From assembly GCA_964441275.1 (NCBI GenBank), contig CAYTUG010000032.1, positions 1-10,785 on the forward strand: a stretch of 10,785 nucleotides of DNA, in the 5' to 3' direction. The notes under the pieces were generated by a model. It was not told the origin of the DNA, did no database searches, and saw nothing but the letters and a program-made list of their open reading frames with translations. Positions 1 to 6,865 of this stretch are shown here, piece by piece. Positions within the stretch are counted from its first letter, which is position 1; every line of letters starts with the position of its first letter. The stretch is from SZUA-584 sp964441275. GTDB taxonomy: Bacteria; Bacillota; Clostridia; Christensenellales; SZUA-584. Made by a program: the position numbers and the translations under genes.

Positions 1-31
1 CCTTAAGTTGGGTTATTCCCGGGTACATCAT
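1..31 (-). CDS. rpoZ: RNA polymerase omega subunit, N-terminal fragment (cut by window edge)
   Basis: Only the first ten codons are inside the window, reading MMYPGITQLK and still open at base 1. Tandem ATG codons lie at 31-29 and 28-26. An AAGGAG site (39-44) sits 7 bases upstream of the first ATG and overlaps the gmk stop codon, as in a tight operon. Omega proteins of clostridia often begin M-(L/M)-x-P-..., and rpoZ follows gmk in Bacillus and Clostridia. The assignment therefore rests mainly on gene order plus this short N-terminus. Omega assists assembly of the beta' subunit into RNA polymerase. A different small gene cannot be excluded from ten residues. Confidence 0.72.
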   Translation of the reverse strand, partial: MMYPGITQLK

Positions 32-42
32 ATATTATCTCC

Positions 43-639
43 TTAAAATTTTAATTGTTTTTCATCAAATCTGAAACTGCGCATCTTCTCGGCTTCGATT
101 ATGCATTGAATACGGTTTACCGCGTTATCGACGGTATCGTTTACAATAACATAGTCGTACTTTCTTATATATTGCAGTTCATCCTCCGCTTTGCCTAACC
201 TTAGAATAATCTGCGCTTCCGGCTCTGTGGCTCTGCTGCGTATTCTTTTTTCCAGCTCTTTCATAGACGGCGGAACTAAAAACAAATAAACCGCATTCGG
301 GCATTTTTGTTTTACTTTTAAAGCCCCTTGAACATCAATCTCCAACAGGACATCGTTTCCGTCCTTTAAAGCCTTTTCCACAAAACTTTTCGGCGTGCCG
401 TATTTGTGTTCAAACACGTTTGCGTATTCTAAAAACTCGTCTTTGCCAATCATGGAATCAAACTTATTGTTATCAACAAAAAAATAGCTTGCGCCATCTT
501 TTTCACCAAAACGCTGTTTGCGCGTGGTGCAGGAAACAGAAAGCAGCATATCTTTTCTTTTTGCTATAAGCGCCTTGCACACCGTGCCTTTGCCCGTCCC
601 GGACGGACCTGAAAGCACTATGAGCAGTCCCTTTTTCAT
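43..639 (-). CDS. gmk: Guanylate kinase
   Basis: Cytosolic enzyme that phosphorylates GMP (and dGMP) to GDP with ATP, an essential step in guanine nucleotide supply. The 198-residue product has the usual family length. The P-loop is GPSGTGKG at residues 11-18. The GMP-binding segment follows, with the SCTTR strand and GEKDGASYFF. The EIDVQGA motif of the kinase core and an Arg-rich lid (EKRIRSRATE) are also visible. In the first segment the usual TTR-x-PR reads TTRKQR, so the proline is replaced, a minor departure. The start is an ATG with a GAGGAT-type ribosome site inside the end of remA, and the gap to remA is 3 bases. It is the third gene of the yicC-remA-gmk-rpoZ operon. Confidence 0.97.
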   Translation of the reverse strand: MKKGLLIVLSGPSGTGKGTVCKALIAKRKDMLLSVSCTTRKQRFGEKDGASYFFVDNNKFDSMIGKDEFLEYANVFEHKYGTPKSFVEKALKDGNDVLLEIDVQGALKVKQKCPNAVYLFLVPPSMKELEKRIRSRATEPEAQIILRLGKAEDELQYIRKYDYVIVNDTVDNAVNRIQCIIEAEKMRSFRFDEKQLKF

Positions 640-642
640 TCT

Positions 643-903
643 TTAATCCTCTGCATCATCGTCTTTGCTCGAGACGCGGTGAGCAACAGTCTCCGGCTGT
701 ACCGCCGATAGTATAACATGATCGCTGTCGGTTATTATTACCGCTCTTGTGCGCCTGCCATAGGTGGCATCCACTAAATTGCCTTTTTGGCGCGCTTCTT
801 GTATTATGCGCTTAATTGGCGCCGATTCGGGGCTGACTATTGCAATCAACCTGTTTGCTGAAACGATGTTTCCAAATCCGATGTTAATCAGTTTAATTCC
901 CAC
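643..903 (-). CDS. remA: RemA family regulator (DUF370), GTG start
   Basis: Small DNA-binding protein. In Bacillus subtilis RemA is a ring-forming activator of biofilm matrix operons. The 86-residue product carries the diagnostic core KLINIGFGNIVSANR, then IVSPESAPIKR, ATYGRRTRAVI and SAVQPETVAHR. The open frame extends eight codons further upstream to a TTG. I chose the GTG at 903-901 because GGAGGA lies 7 bases before it and the protein then begins at the family position. With this start, Arg18, Pro29 and Arg50/Arg51 fall on the numbers I recall as functionally important in B. subtilis RemA. The gene follows yicC after 16 bases and precedes gmk. In non-matrix-forming clostridia its targets are largely unknown, so the regulon here is open. 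Confidence 0.95.
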   Translation of the reverse strand: MGIKLINIGFGNIVSANRLIAIVSPESAPIKRIIQEARQKGNLVDATYGRRTRAVIITDSDHVILSAVQPETVAHRVSSKDDDAED

Positions 904-910
904 AAGATTG

Positions 911-916
911 TCCTCC
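911..916 (-). promoter_or_regulatory. Ribosome binding site that fixes the remA GTG start
   Basis: GGAGGA on the minus strand, 7 bases upstream of the GTG at 903. It lies inside the upstream-extended reading frame, so it argues against the longer TTG-initiated form. Confidence 0.8.
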
Positions 917-919
917 GAT

Positions 920-1792
920 TTATTCAATATTCTGAACTTGTTCCCGTATCTTTTCTATTACGCTTTTAGCTTCTACAACAAGCCTTGTTATTTCAATATC
1001 GCAAGCCTTCGAGCCTATTGTGTTTGCTTCCCTGTTAAGCTCTTGCACTAAAAAATCAAGTTTTCTGCCCGCCGCCGTTTCGCATTCAATTATTTGGTTA
1101 ATTTGTGTTAAATGAGCGTTTAAGCGAACCAATTCTTCCGTTATGTCGGCGCGTTCCGCCATTATCGCAACTTCGGTGGCAAAACGCGTCTCGTCAGTTT
1201 CAGATTCCATCAACGCGGCAATTTTCTCTCTTAATCTTTCGGCATACTCTTTGGCGTTGCCTTGGCTGCGCCGCTTAATTAAACCGCATATATTAAATAA
1301 CGCATCCGTGCATTCTTTAATGCTTTTCTTAAGCTGTGCGCCTTCATGCGCGCGCATAGCCTTTAACTGTTCCATCGCGCTGCAAACGGCAACTGACAGA
1401 ACGTTTAAAATCTTTTTTTCATCCTCTATCTGTTCTTCGACAGATATAATTCCGGGTATCGCTATTATATGAGAGAGGCTCAAATCATCTTTTAAACCTG
1501 TTTGCTGCGCCGCTTTTCTCGCCGAATCAATAAAGGAAGCTAAAAAACTCAAATCGGCAACAGCCTTTTTTTCTTCCCCTAAAGTTTCGGTATAGTTTAC
1601 AAATACATCAATTCTTCCGCGCGCGATATTGTTGCTGATTATCTTTCGGATACTGTCTTCCGCAAACAGTAATATGCGCGGCAATCGTATGTTAATATCT
1701 AAAAATCTATGGTTAACCGACTTTATCTCAAGGGTAATCTTTCTGCCGTCCTGCTCCGTCTTAAAGCGCCCAAAGCCCGTCATGCTTTGCAA
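920..1792 (-). CDS. yicC: YicC/YloC family endoribonuclease, TTG start
   Basis: Member of the YicC family. The E. coli protein is an endoribonuclease implicated in small-RNA turnover; the role in Firmicutes is less clear. The 290-residue product has the family's two landmarks. The N-terminus is MQSMTGFGRF, with the near-invariant SMTGFG. The C-terminal DUF1732 region runs from about residue 200 (ETRFATEVAIMAERADITEE) through RKLDFLVQELNREANTIGSK to the last 20 residues. The start is a TTG: family members usually have M-x-x-MTGFG, and AAGGTGG (1802-1808) lies 9 bases before the TTG but 18 before the internal ATG. It is the first gene of its operon, about 34 bases behind the likely transcription start. 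Many charged residues in the middle suggest helices. Confidence 0.95.
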   Translation of the reverse strand: MQSMTGFGRFKTEQDGRKITLEIKSVNHRFLDINIRLPRILLFAEDSIRKIISNNIARGRIDVFVNYTETLGEEKKAVADLSFLASFIDSARKAAQQTGLKDDLSLSHIIAIPGIISVEEQIEDEKKILNVLSVAVCSAMEQLKAMRAHEGAQLKKSIKECTDALFNICGLIKRRSQGNAKEYAERLREKIAALMESETDETRFATEVAIMAERADITEELVRLNAHLTQINQIIECETAAGRKLDFLVQELNREANTIGSKACDIEITRLVVEAKSVIEKIREQVQNIE

Positions 1793-1801
1793 ACAATATC
1801 G

Positions 1802-1808
1802 CCACCTT
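1802..1808 (-). promoter_or_regulatory. Ribosome binding site supporting the yicC TTG start
   Basis: AAGGTGG on the minus strand ends 9 bases before the TTG at 1792-1790. Its distance to the next in-frame ATG (1783) is too long for normal initiation, so it selects the TTG. Confidence 0.7.
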
Positions 1809-1832
1809 AATATATTTTACCGCCCGAAACTG

Positions 1833-1841
1833 ATTATAACA
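1833..1841 (-). promoter_or_regulatory. Extended -10 promoter of the yicC-remA-gmk-rpoZ operon
   Basis: On the minus strand the sequence reads TGTTATAAT, a perfect TATAAT preceded by the TGn extension. The best -35 at 17-base spacing is only TTATTA, which fits an extended -10 promoter for the housekeeping sigma factor. Transcription would start near 1826, giving a leader of about 34 bases. The position just before the first gene of the block is as expected. Confidence 0.65.
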
Positions 1842-1911
1842 CAACGACAACAAAATAATAACCATTTTACCAAGGCTTATTCGCGGATGCGCCCTGCCCC
1901 GGGTTGTTTGG

Positions 1912-3342
1912 CTACGCTTTGTCAAGCTCTTCCCGCGCTAATTTACTTAAAACTTGCGGATTGGCCTGCCCGCGCGTTGCTTTCATTGCCTGACCGATAA
2001 AAAAGGTAACTGCCTTTTGTTTACCGCTCTTATAATCTGCCAAAGGCCCCGGGTTTTGCTCTATAATTTGCTTTAAAACGGCGCTGAGTTTTTCACAATC
2101 GTTTATCTGCTCAAGCCCTTTTTTGTCTGCAATGGCCGATGGCGGCTCGCCCGTTTTAAACGATTGCTCAAATACCGTTTTTGCGACAGTGATGCTAACC
2201 TTTCCTTGTTCGGCAAGCATAAGCGCCTCAACAAGCTGTTTTGGCGTAGCCGGGTTATCCTCCGGCGCAATCGAGCCCTCTTTTAACAATCTTAACAAAT
2301 CAGAAGTAATAAAATTGCATACTTTTTTTGGCTCGTTGTACAGCTTTAAGCATTCCTCAAAGAATGCGGCGATGTCAAAATCGGCGGTAAGCACGCCCGC
2401 ATCGTATTCCGAAAGCCCAAGCTCGTCTATGTACCGCTCTTTTTTTGCAACCGGCAATTCGGGCAGTTTTGTTTTGCAATCGGCAAGCATTTCATCCGAA
2501 ACAACTATTGGCGCCAAATCCGGATCGGGAAAATAGCGATAATCATGCGCTTCTTCCTTTTCCCTCATAGGCGCGCTTAGCTGCATAACATCGTCATAGC
2601 GCCGGGTTTCCTGCAATATTGTTTCGCCATCGCCCAACAGATCTATTTGGCGTTTACACTCCGCATTGATTGCGCGGTATACCGACGAGAAGCTATTTAG
2701 GTTTTTCATCTCAACGCGGGTTCCAAACTCTTTTGCTCCTTGTTTGCGCACCGACACATTTACATCGCAGCGCAGCGAGCCTTCCTGCATCTTGCAATCG
2801 GACACCCCTGTATATTTTATAATGCTTTTTAGAGTCTCAAGAAAAACCCTCGCTTCCTGCGCGCTGCGCAAATCCGGCTCCGTCACAATTTCAATCAGAG
2901 GCACGCCGCCCCTGTTGCAATCTATTGCGGTTCCCCCGCCAACGCCATGCAAAAGCTTTCCTGCGTCCTCCTCAATATGAATTCGGTTAATTCTTATACG
3001 TTTTGTTTCATCGTTTATTGATATGTCTATGTAACCGTTTTTGCATATAGGCAAATCAAATTGAGAAATCTGGTACGCTTTTGGCAAATCGGGATAGAAA
3101 TAACCCTTTCTGTCCATCTTGGAGAACCTTTCAATTTCGCAATTGAGTGCAAGCCCGGCAATCACCGCATATTCAACTGCCTTTTTGTTTAAAACAGGCA
3201 ATGTACCCGGCATTCCCGCGCAAACCGGACAACAATATGTGTTGGGCAGCTCGCCGAATTTATTTTCACATCCGCAAAATATTTTTGTGTGGGTTGAAAG
3301 CTCGACATGAACCTCAAGCCCCACCACCGTTTCGTATTTCAT
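1912..3342 (-). CDS. gatB: Asp/Glu-tRNA amidotransferase subunit B
   Basis: Subunit of GatCAB that binds misacylated Glu-tRNA(Gln) or Asp-tRNA(Asn), activates the side-chain carboxyl with ATP and receives ammonia from GatA. The 476 residues match the usual length. The start of the catalytic cradle reads YETVVGLEVHVEL. The zinc-site cysteines are C23/C25 and C38/C41 (CGC...CPVC). The signature NRGGVPLIEIVTEPDL follows. A helical region leads to a C-terminal YqeY-like tail domain with GQAMKATRGQANPQ. The start at 3342 is an ATG overlapping the gatA stop (ATGA), with GGAGG 6 bases upstream. A further 20 codons of open frame upstream lie inside gatA and lack family similarity. It is the last gene of its run. 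Confidence 0.98.
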   Translation of the reverse strand: MKYETVVGLEVHVELSTHTKIFCGCENKFGELPNTYCCPVCAGMPGTLPVLNKKAVEYAVIAGLALNCEIERFSKMDRKGYFYPDLPKAYQISQFDLPICKNGYIDISINDETKRIRINRIHIEEDAGKLLHGVGGGTAIDCNRGGVPLIEIVTEPDLRSAQEARVFLETLKSIIKYTGVSDCKMQEGSLRCDVNVSVRKQGAKEFGTRVEMKNLNSFSSVYRAINAECKRQIDLLGDGETILQETRRYDDVMQLSAPMREKEEAHDYRYFPDPDLAPIVVSDEMLADCKTKLPELPVAKKERYIDELGLSEYDAGVLTADFDIAAFFEECLKLYNEPKKVCNFITSDLLRLLKEGSIAPEDNPATPKQLVEALMLAEQGKVSITVAKTVFEQSFKTGEPPSAIADKKGLEQINDCEKLSAVLKQIIEQNPGPLADYKSGKQKAVTFFIGQAMKATRGQANPQVLSKLAREELDKA

Positions 3343-4802
3343 TTTGTGCCTCCCGCAAACAATGGTTTGCCAATCGGCGGCAAAGCCTGTTCCAAACACC
3401 ATGCCGCGCGCAACAAGTTTGGCTCGTCAAACGCTTTTGCAAGTATTTGAACGCCCGCCGGCAATTTATTTTCAGTTAGCCCGCACGGCAACGTAATTGC
3501 GGGCGCGCCAACCAAATTTGCTATCTGTGTGTATACGTCGGATGAGAGAACCGAAGAGTTTTCGCTAACCTCAAATGCGGCAAAAGGCGTTGTGGGAGAA
3601 ATCAAAAAATCGTACTTTTCCAAAAGAGAATTGTAATCGCGCCTTATCAAGTTTCTAACTTTTAGTGATTTTAAATAATAATCTTCGTAATGATTGGCGC
3701 TAAGCACATAATTGCCAAGCATTATGCGCCTCTTTACCTCAGCGCCAAAACCCTCGCTTCTCGTTTTTGCGTACAAATCGTACAGTCCGTCATATTCTTT
3801 TGTACGGTAACCGTATCTTACCCCGTCAAAACGCGAAAGGTTAGACGCGGCTTCCGCGGACGAAATTACGCTGTAAACGGGAAGCGCATATTCAAAAGTT
3901 GGCATCGAGGTAAACTCGACTATCGCCCCCATCTGTTCAAACTTTGTTGCGCACTCGCACAGCGCGGCTTTTATTTGCGAATCGAGCTTATCATATTCTA
4001 TAAACTCTTTAGGCAATCCTATTTTTATTCCTTTTATTCCGCCTTTAATGTTTTTAGAATAATCCGGCACTTTATTATCAACAGAAGTCGAGTCCTTTAT
4101 ATCGTGTCCGCAAATGGCGTTTAATGCTAACGCCGCATCTTCAACCGACCGCGTTATTGCGCCTATCTGTTCCAATGAGGATGCGACAGCAACAGCGCCG
4201 TATCTTGAAACTACGCCGTATGTGGGCTTTAGCCCAACAACTCCGCAAAATGACGCCGGCTGTCTTATGCTTCCGCCCGTATCCGTACCGAGCGCAAAAG
4301 GCGCCATGCCCGCCGAAACTGCCGCGGCGCTGCCGCCGGACGAGCCGCCGGGTACGCAATCTAAATTCCACGGGTTAAAAGTTGCTCCAAAAGCGCTTGT
4401 CTGTGTTGAGATGCCCATTGCAAACTCGTCAAGGTTGGTTTTTGCAAACGCGTTAATCCCAAGCGCTTTAAAGCGCTCAATCACGAAAGCGTCGTATTGG
4501 GGCACAAAGTTGTAAAGCATTTTTGATGAGCAGGTCATGGGCATATCTTTAACGCAAATATTGTCCTTTACCATTACCGGAACACCGTCATATTCGCTTT
4601 TTTGCGTGCCTTTCGCGCGGCGGCTGTCCGCAAGCCTTGCTTCGTCTATCGCCAACTGCGCGTCAATATAGTTAAGCGCATGTATTTTCTGTTCGGTGTT
4701 GTCAATCCTTTCAAGCAAACCGCTTACAATTTCAACAGCGCTAATGACTTTTGCCAAAATCATATCAATTGCCTGTTTTAAACCTATTTCGTAAATCTTC
4801 AA
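3339..4802 (-). CDS. gatA: Asp/Glu-tRNA amidotransferase subunit A, probable TTG start
   Basis: Glutaminase subunit of GatCAB and a member of the amidase signature family. It releases ammonia from glutamine and passes it to GatB. The Ser-cisSer-Lys triad is visible: Lys79 (VMVKDN), Ser154 (PGGSSGGSAA) and Ser178 (DTGGSIRQPAS). The numbering matches that of the Staphylococcus aureus enzyme. Other family blocks include NLDEFAMG, FCGVVGLKPTYGVVSRYG and SNLSRFDGVRYGYR. The start is uncertain because no ATG is well placed. I chose the TTG at 4802-4800 (487 residues), with TGAGG 8 bases before it and an N-terminus MKIYEIGLKQA like relatives. The alternative TTG at 4820 would add six residues and overlap gatC by 8 bases. 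It overlaps gatB by 4 bases. Confidence 0.96.
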   Translation of the reverse strand: MKIYEIGLKQAIDMILAKVISAVEIVSGLLERIDNTEQKIHALNYIDAQLAIDEARLADSRRAKGTQKSEYDGVPVMVKDNICVKDMPMTCSSKMLYNFVPQYDAFVIERFKALGINAFAKTNLDEFAMGISTQTSAFGATFNPWNLDCVPGGSSGGSAAAVSAGMAPFALGTDTGGSIRQPASFCGVVGLKPTYGVVSRYGAVAVASSLEQIGAITRSVEDAALALNAICGHDIKDSTSVDNKVPDYSKNIKGGIKGIKIGLPKEFIEYDKLDSQIKAALCECATKFEQMGAIVEFTSMPTFEYALPVYSVISSAEAASNLSRFDGVRYGYRTKEYDGLYDLYAKTRSEGFGAEVKRRIMLGNYVLSANHYEDYYLKSLKVRNLIRRDYNSLLEKYDFLISPTTPFAAFEVSENSSVLSSDVYTQIANLVGAPAITLPCGLTENKLPAGVQILAKAFDEPNLLRAAWCLEQALPPIGKPLFAGGTK

Positions 4803-4812
4803 ACCCGCCACC

Positions 4813-5100
4813 TCACTCAACTACCTTAGGCACAATAAAGCAACCGTTATCATGCTCGGGCGCGTTAGCCATAAGCTGTGTGTTTTCCATGCTCGGCATT
4901 ATTTCATCTTCCCTAAACACGTTATATATATCGTGCAAATGTATAAGAGCGGGAACACCCTTCGTATCAATCTTGGAAAGGCATTGCGCCATAAGCAAAA
5001 ACGCCTCAACGTTTTTTTTGTGCTGCATCTTCTCTTGCTCGGTTAACTTTAGCCGCGATTGCTCGGCTATTCTCTCAATCTCCAAAATTGATACCTGCAT
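4813..5100 (-). CDS. gatC: Asp/Glu-tRNA amidotransferase subunit C
   Basis: Small subunit of GatCAB that wraps around GatA and stabilises the GatA-GatB interface. The 95-residue product has the family's form. An N-terminal helical pair begins with VSILEIERIAEQSRLKLTEQE. A conserved C-terminal tail holds FREDEIMPSMENTQLMANAPEHDNGCFIVPKVVE-type residues, where REDE, NAPE and the F-x-VPKV(V/I)E ending are typical. The start is the ATG at 5100, 5 bases after AAGGAG. A GTG two codons further upstream is too close to that site. It follows the lipoprotein gene by 18 bases and heads the gatCAB trio. Together with gatA and gatB it implies Gln-tRNA and/or Asn-tRNA formation by transamidation. Confidence 0.95.
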   Translation of the reverse strand: MQVSILEIERIAEQSRLKLTEQEKMQHKKNVEAFLLMAQCLSKIDTKGVPALIHLHDIYNVFREDEIMPSMENTQLMANAPEHDNGCFIVPKVVE

Positions 5101-5118
5101 ATACACTCCTTAAAAATT

Positions 5119-6858
5119 CTATTCGCTGATGTCACAAATATAGGTTGCAAAAAAGCGGTTATCGCCATGGTCTACATAGTCTACAAAGTATAAAGTTGTA
5201 GGAGCGCCTGCCGCAAAAAATTGTGCTGTTGAGCATAATGCCGCTTTTTTAAGCGTTCCGCTCAGCACGTCAAACGCATAAAGAGCAAATCCGAACTGCT
5301 CGTCATCATACTGCGCCGTATAGTAAACCCTGCCCGCGTCCGAAGAAAAACTAAAATTTGTTATGTCGGCCTCGTTCGCAACAACTTTTTCTTTACCTGT
5401 TTCTATATCATACAGTTTAAGACCCGTCAATACGCGTTCGTTTTTTGTTTCTTGTTTTTCCAATACTACAAGCTTTGCGCCATCCGGAGAAACCCTAAAA
5501 TCGATTCCCTTCGTCAATTTGGTTATGCTATCGTTTAGCAGGTATATTGACTCTTTTTCATGATGTGCAAAAAATATTCTGCCTTTTGAGACTTCAAGCT
5601 TTCCTTGTCCCGCCGGCCATTTATCCTTAACGGCTACCGACAGGTTTTCCTGGCCGAATACGCAATATTTTATTAAGCCTTCATATGAAGAGGCATATAT
5701 GGCGTTGTTTGAATCCGCCCAAGCGAAATCGTCCACCAGCCCTCCGAAACCTTCCTCACCAAGATTATATAGCATTTCAGTTGAAAAATCATAAACATAA
5801 AGAACGCTGTTTTCAACCGAAACGTCGAGTATTCCAATATAACGCCCGTCGTATGAAAAAGCGGCCTTTTGAACGGAAAAGAACTCGGGCGCATTTAGCG
5901 CTTGAATTCTGTCGTTCGGTTGGCGAATCCAAAGCGTTTCAGATTCGTCATCGCCCAACAACTGCCCGGCGGTTTTGTTTCTCACAAACGCAATACGCCC
6001 GTCAGGCGCGGAGCAAAGATATCTGCCGTTTTCCAGCAGCAGAGCCGCGCAAGAGTCTTTGCCGTCCTTTTGAACAACCTTTCGCTTCTCAAGAAATGAA
6101 AAATCCGCACCCGCCTCAAACTCGGGGAGAGCGCCTCCCGGCAAACAGACTAAATAAGGCTTCTTACCTATTGAGTATTCTTTTAACACGCTCAATGCGT
6201 TTTGCATGTTTGTTTCCGCTTGATCGCGCAGTTCAAACGGCTGTGAAATCATAATTATGTTTGTTAGATCCGCGCACAATACCGGATACAAACCAAGCCC
6301 GGCAGGAAAGCGCCCTTCTTGGTGTTCCAAAAAAGCGTCAACCGCATAAAAATATCGTGAGCGCTCGTCCGTATAAACGGGTACTATTCCGATTGATAAG
6401 CTTCCTTCTTCCTCTGTAGGTGATGTAAAGTAAGCCTCTTTTTTTAATTGAATATATATTTCTAACGAATTATCTTTTGCAGGCACCACCTTAAAGATTG
6501 ACGCAATGTAATCCGGATATCCGTTGTTTGTTATTTCATAATCCCAAAAATCAATACCCTCAAACTTAATTTTAATACGCCAAGGATTGTCCAATATTGA
6601 TATCTCGTACTTTGGAGTCTGCGTTAGTTTTTTTTCCGCATAGCCGTTAATTCTGCTCCCTGTTAAAAAAGAAAATTTAATAACAGTTTCAGATTGATTT
6701 TGCGTAATGCTTATGTCTTTCAAGTTTATATGCTCGGCGTTCGTATCCGTTCCTCCCGCCGCGTTTTGTTCAAAATTATTTTCGGTTTTCCCCGGCGCGC
6801 AGCCGGAAATAACCGCAGAACATAATATCACACAAAAAAGTATTTTTAATAATTTCAT
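5119..6858 (-). CDS. Uncharacterised lipoprotein with beta-propeller-like repeats
   Basis: I do not recognise a named family. The 579-residue product starts with a lipoprotein signal: a KLLK charged end, a hydrophobic stretch, then the lipobox VISG-C with Cys20 as the predicted lipidated residue. It is therefore likely anchored on the outer face of the membrane. Residues 21-45 look like a flexible linker. Residues ~46-160 are beta-rich, with an NPWRIKIKF motif loosely resembling AMIN domains. Residues ~165-325 have no clear match. From ~326 to the end there are repeated blade-like units (AFSYDGRYIGIL...YVYDF; RVSPDGAKLVVL...LKLYDIETGK; FSFSSDAGRVYYT...YAFDVLSG), as in TolB/WD40-like propellers. 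The ATG at 6858 is preceded by GAGGG, and the gap to mtaD is 7 bases. A longer frame back to 6948 lies inside mtaD and would bury the signal. The function is unknown; binding or sensing at the cell envelope is inference. Confidence 0.85.
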   Translation of the reverse strand: MKLLKILFCVILCSAVISGCAPGKTENNFEQNAAGGTDTNAEHINLKDISITQNQSETVIKFSFLTGSRINGYAEKKLTQTPKYEISILDNPWRIKIKFEGIDFWDYEITNNGYPDYIASIFKVVPAKDNSLEIYIQLKKEAYFTSPTEEEGSLSIGIVPVYTDERSRYFYAVDAFLEHQEGRFPAGLGLYPVLCADLTNIIMISQPFELRDQAETNMQNALSVLKEYSIGKKPYLVCLPGGALPEFEAGADFSFLEKRKVVQKDGKDSCAALLLENGRYLCSAPDGRIAFVRNKTAGQLLGDDESETLWIRQPNDRIQALNAPEFFSVQKAAFSYDGRYIGILDVSVENSVLYVYDFSTEMLYNLGEEGFGGLVDDFAWADSNNAIYASSYEGLIKYCVFGQENLSVAVKDKWPAGQGKLEVSKGRIFFAHHEKESIYLLNDSITKLTKGIDFRVSPDGAKLVVLEKQETKNERVLTGLKLYDIETGKEKVVANEADITNFSFSSDAGRVYYTAQYDDEQFGFALYAFDVLSGTLKKAALCSTAQFFAAGAPTTLYFVDYVDHGDNRFFATYICDISE

Positions 6859-6865
6859 TAAACCC

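Noticed and set aside
1870..1911. GC-rich stretch after gatB as an intrinsic terminator
   Set aside because: Only short imperfect pairings can be drawn (CCAA with TTGG at the ends), and no T run follows on the minus strand.
3343..3402. N-terminal extension of gatB
   Set aside because: It lies inside gatA. GGAGG and the ATGA overlap select 3342, and the family N-terminus begins there.
4114..4515. Plus-strand open frame opposite gatA
   Set aside because: It is the complement of the highly conserved Ser-rich amidase core, and its composition reflects that codon pattern.
5685..6254. Long plus-strand open frame opposite the lipoprotein gene
   Set aside because: It is antisense to a gene with a clear signal peptide and repeats. 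Its product is rich in Arg/Pro/Lys without recognisable motifs and it has no good ribosome site.
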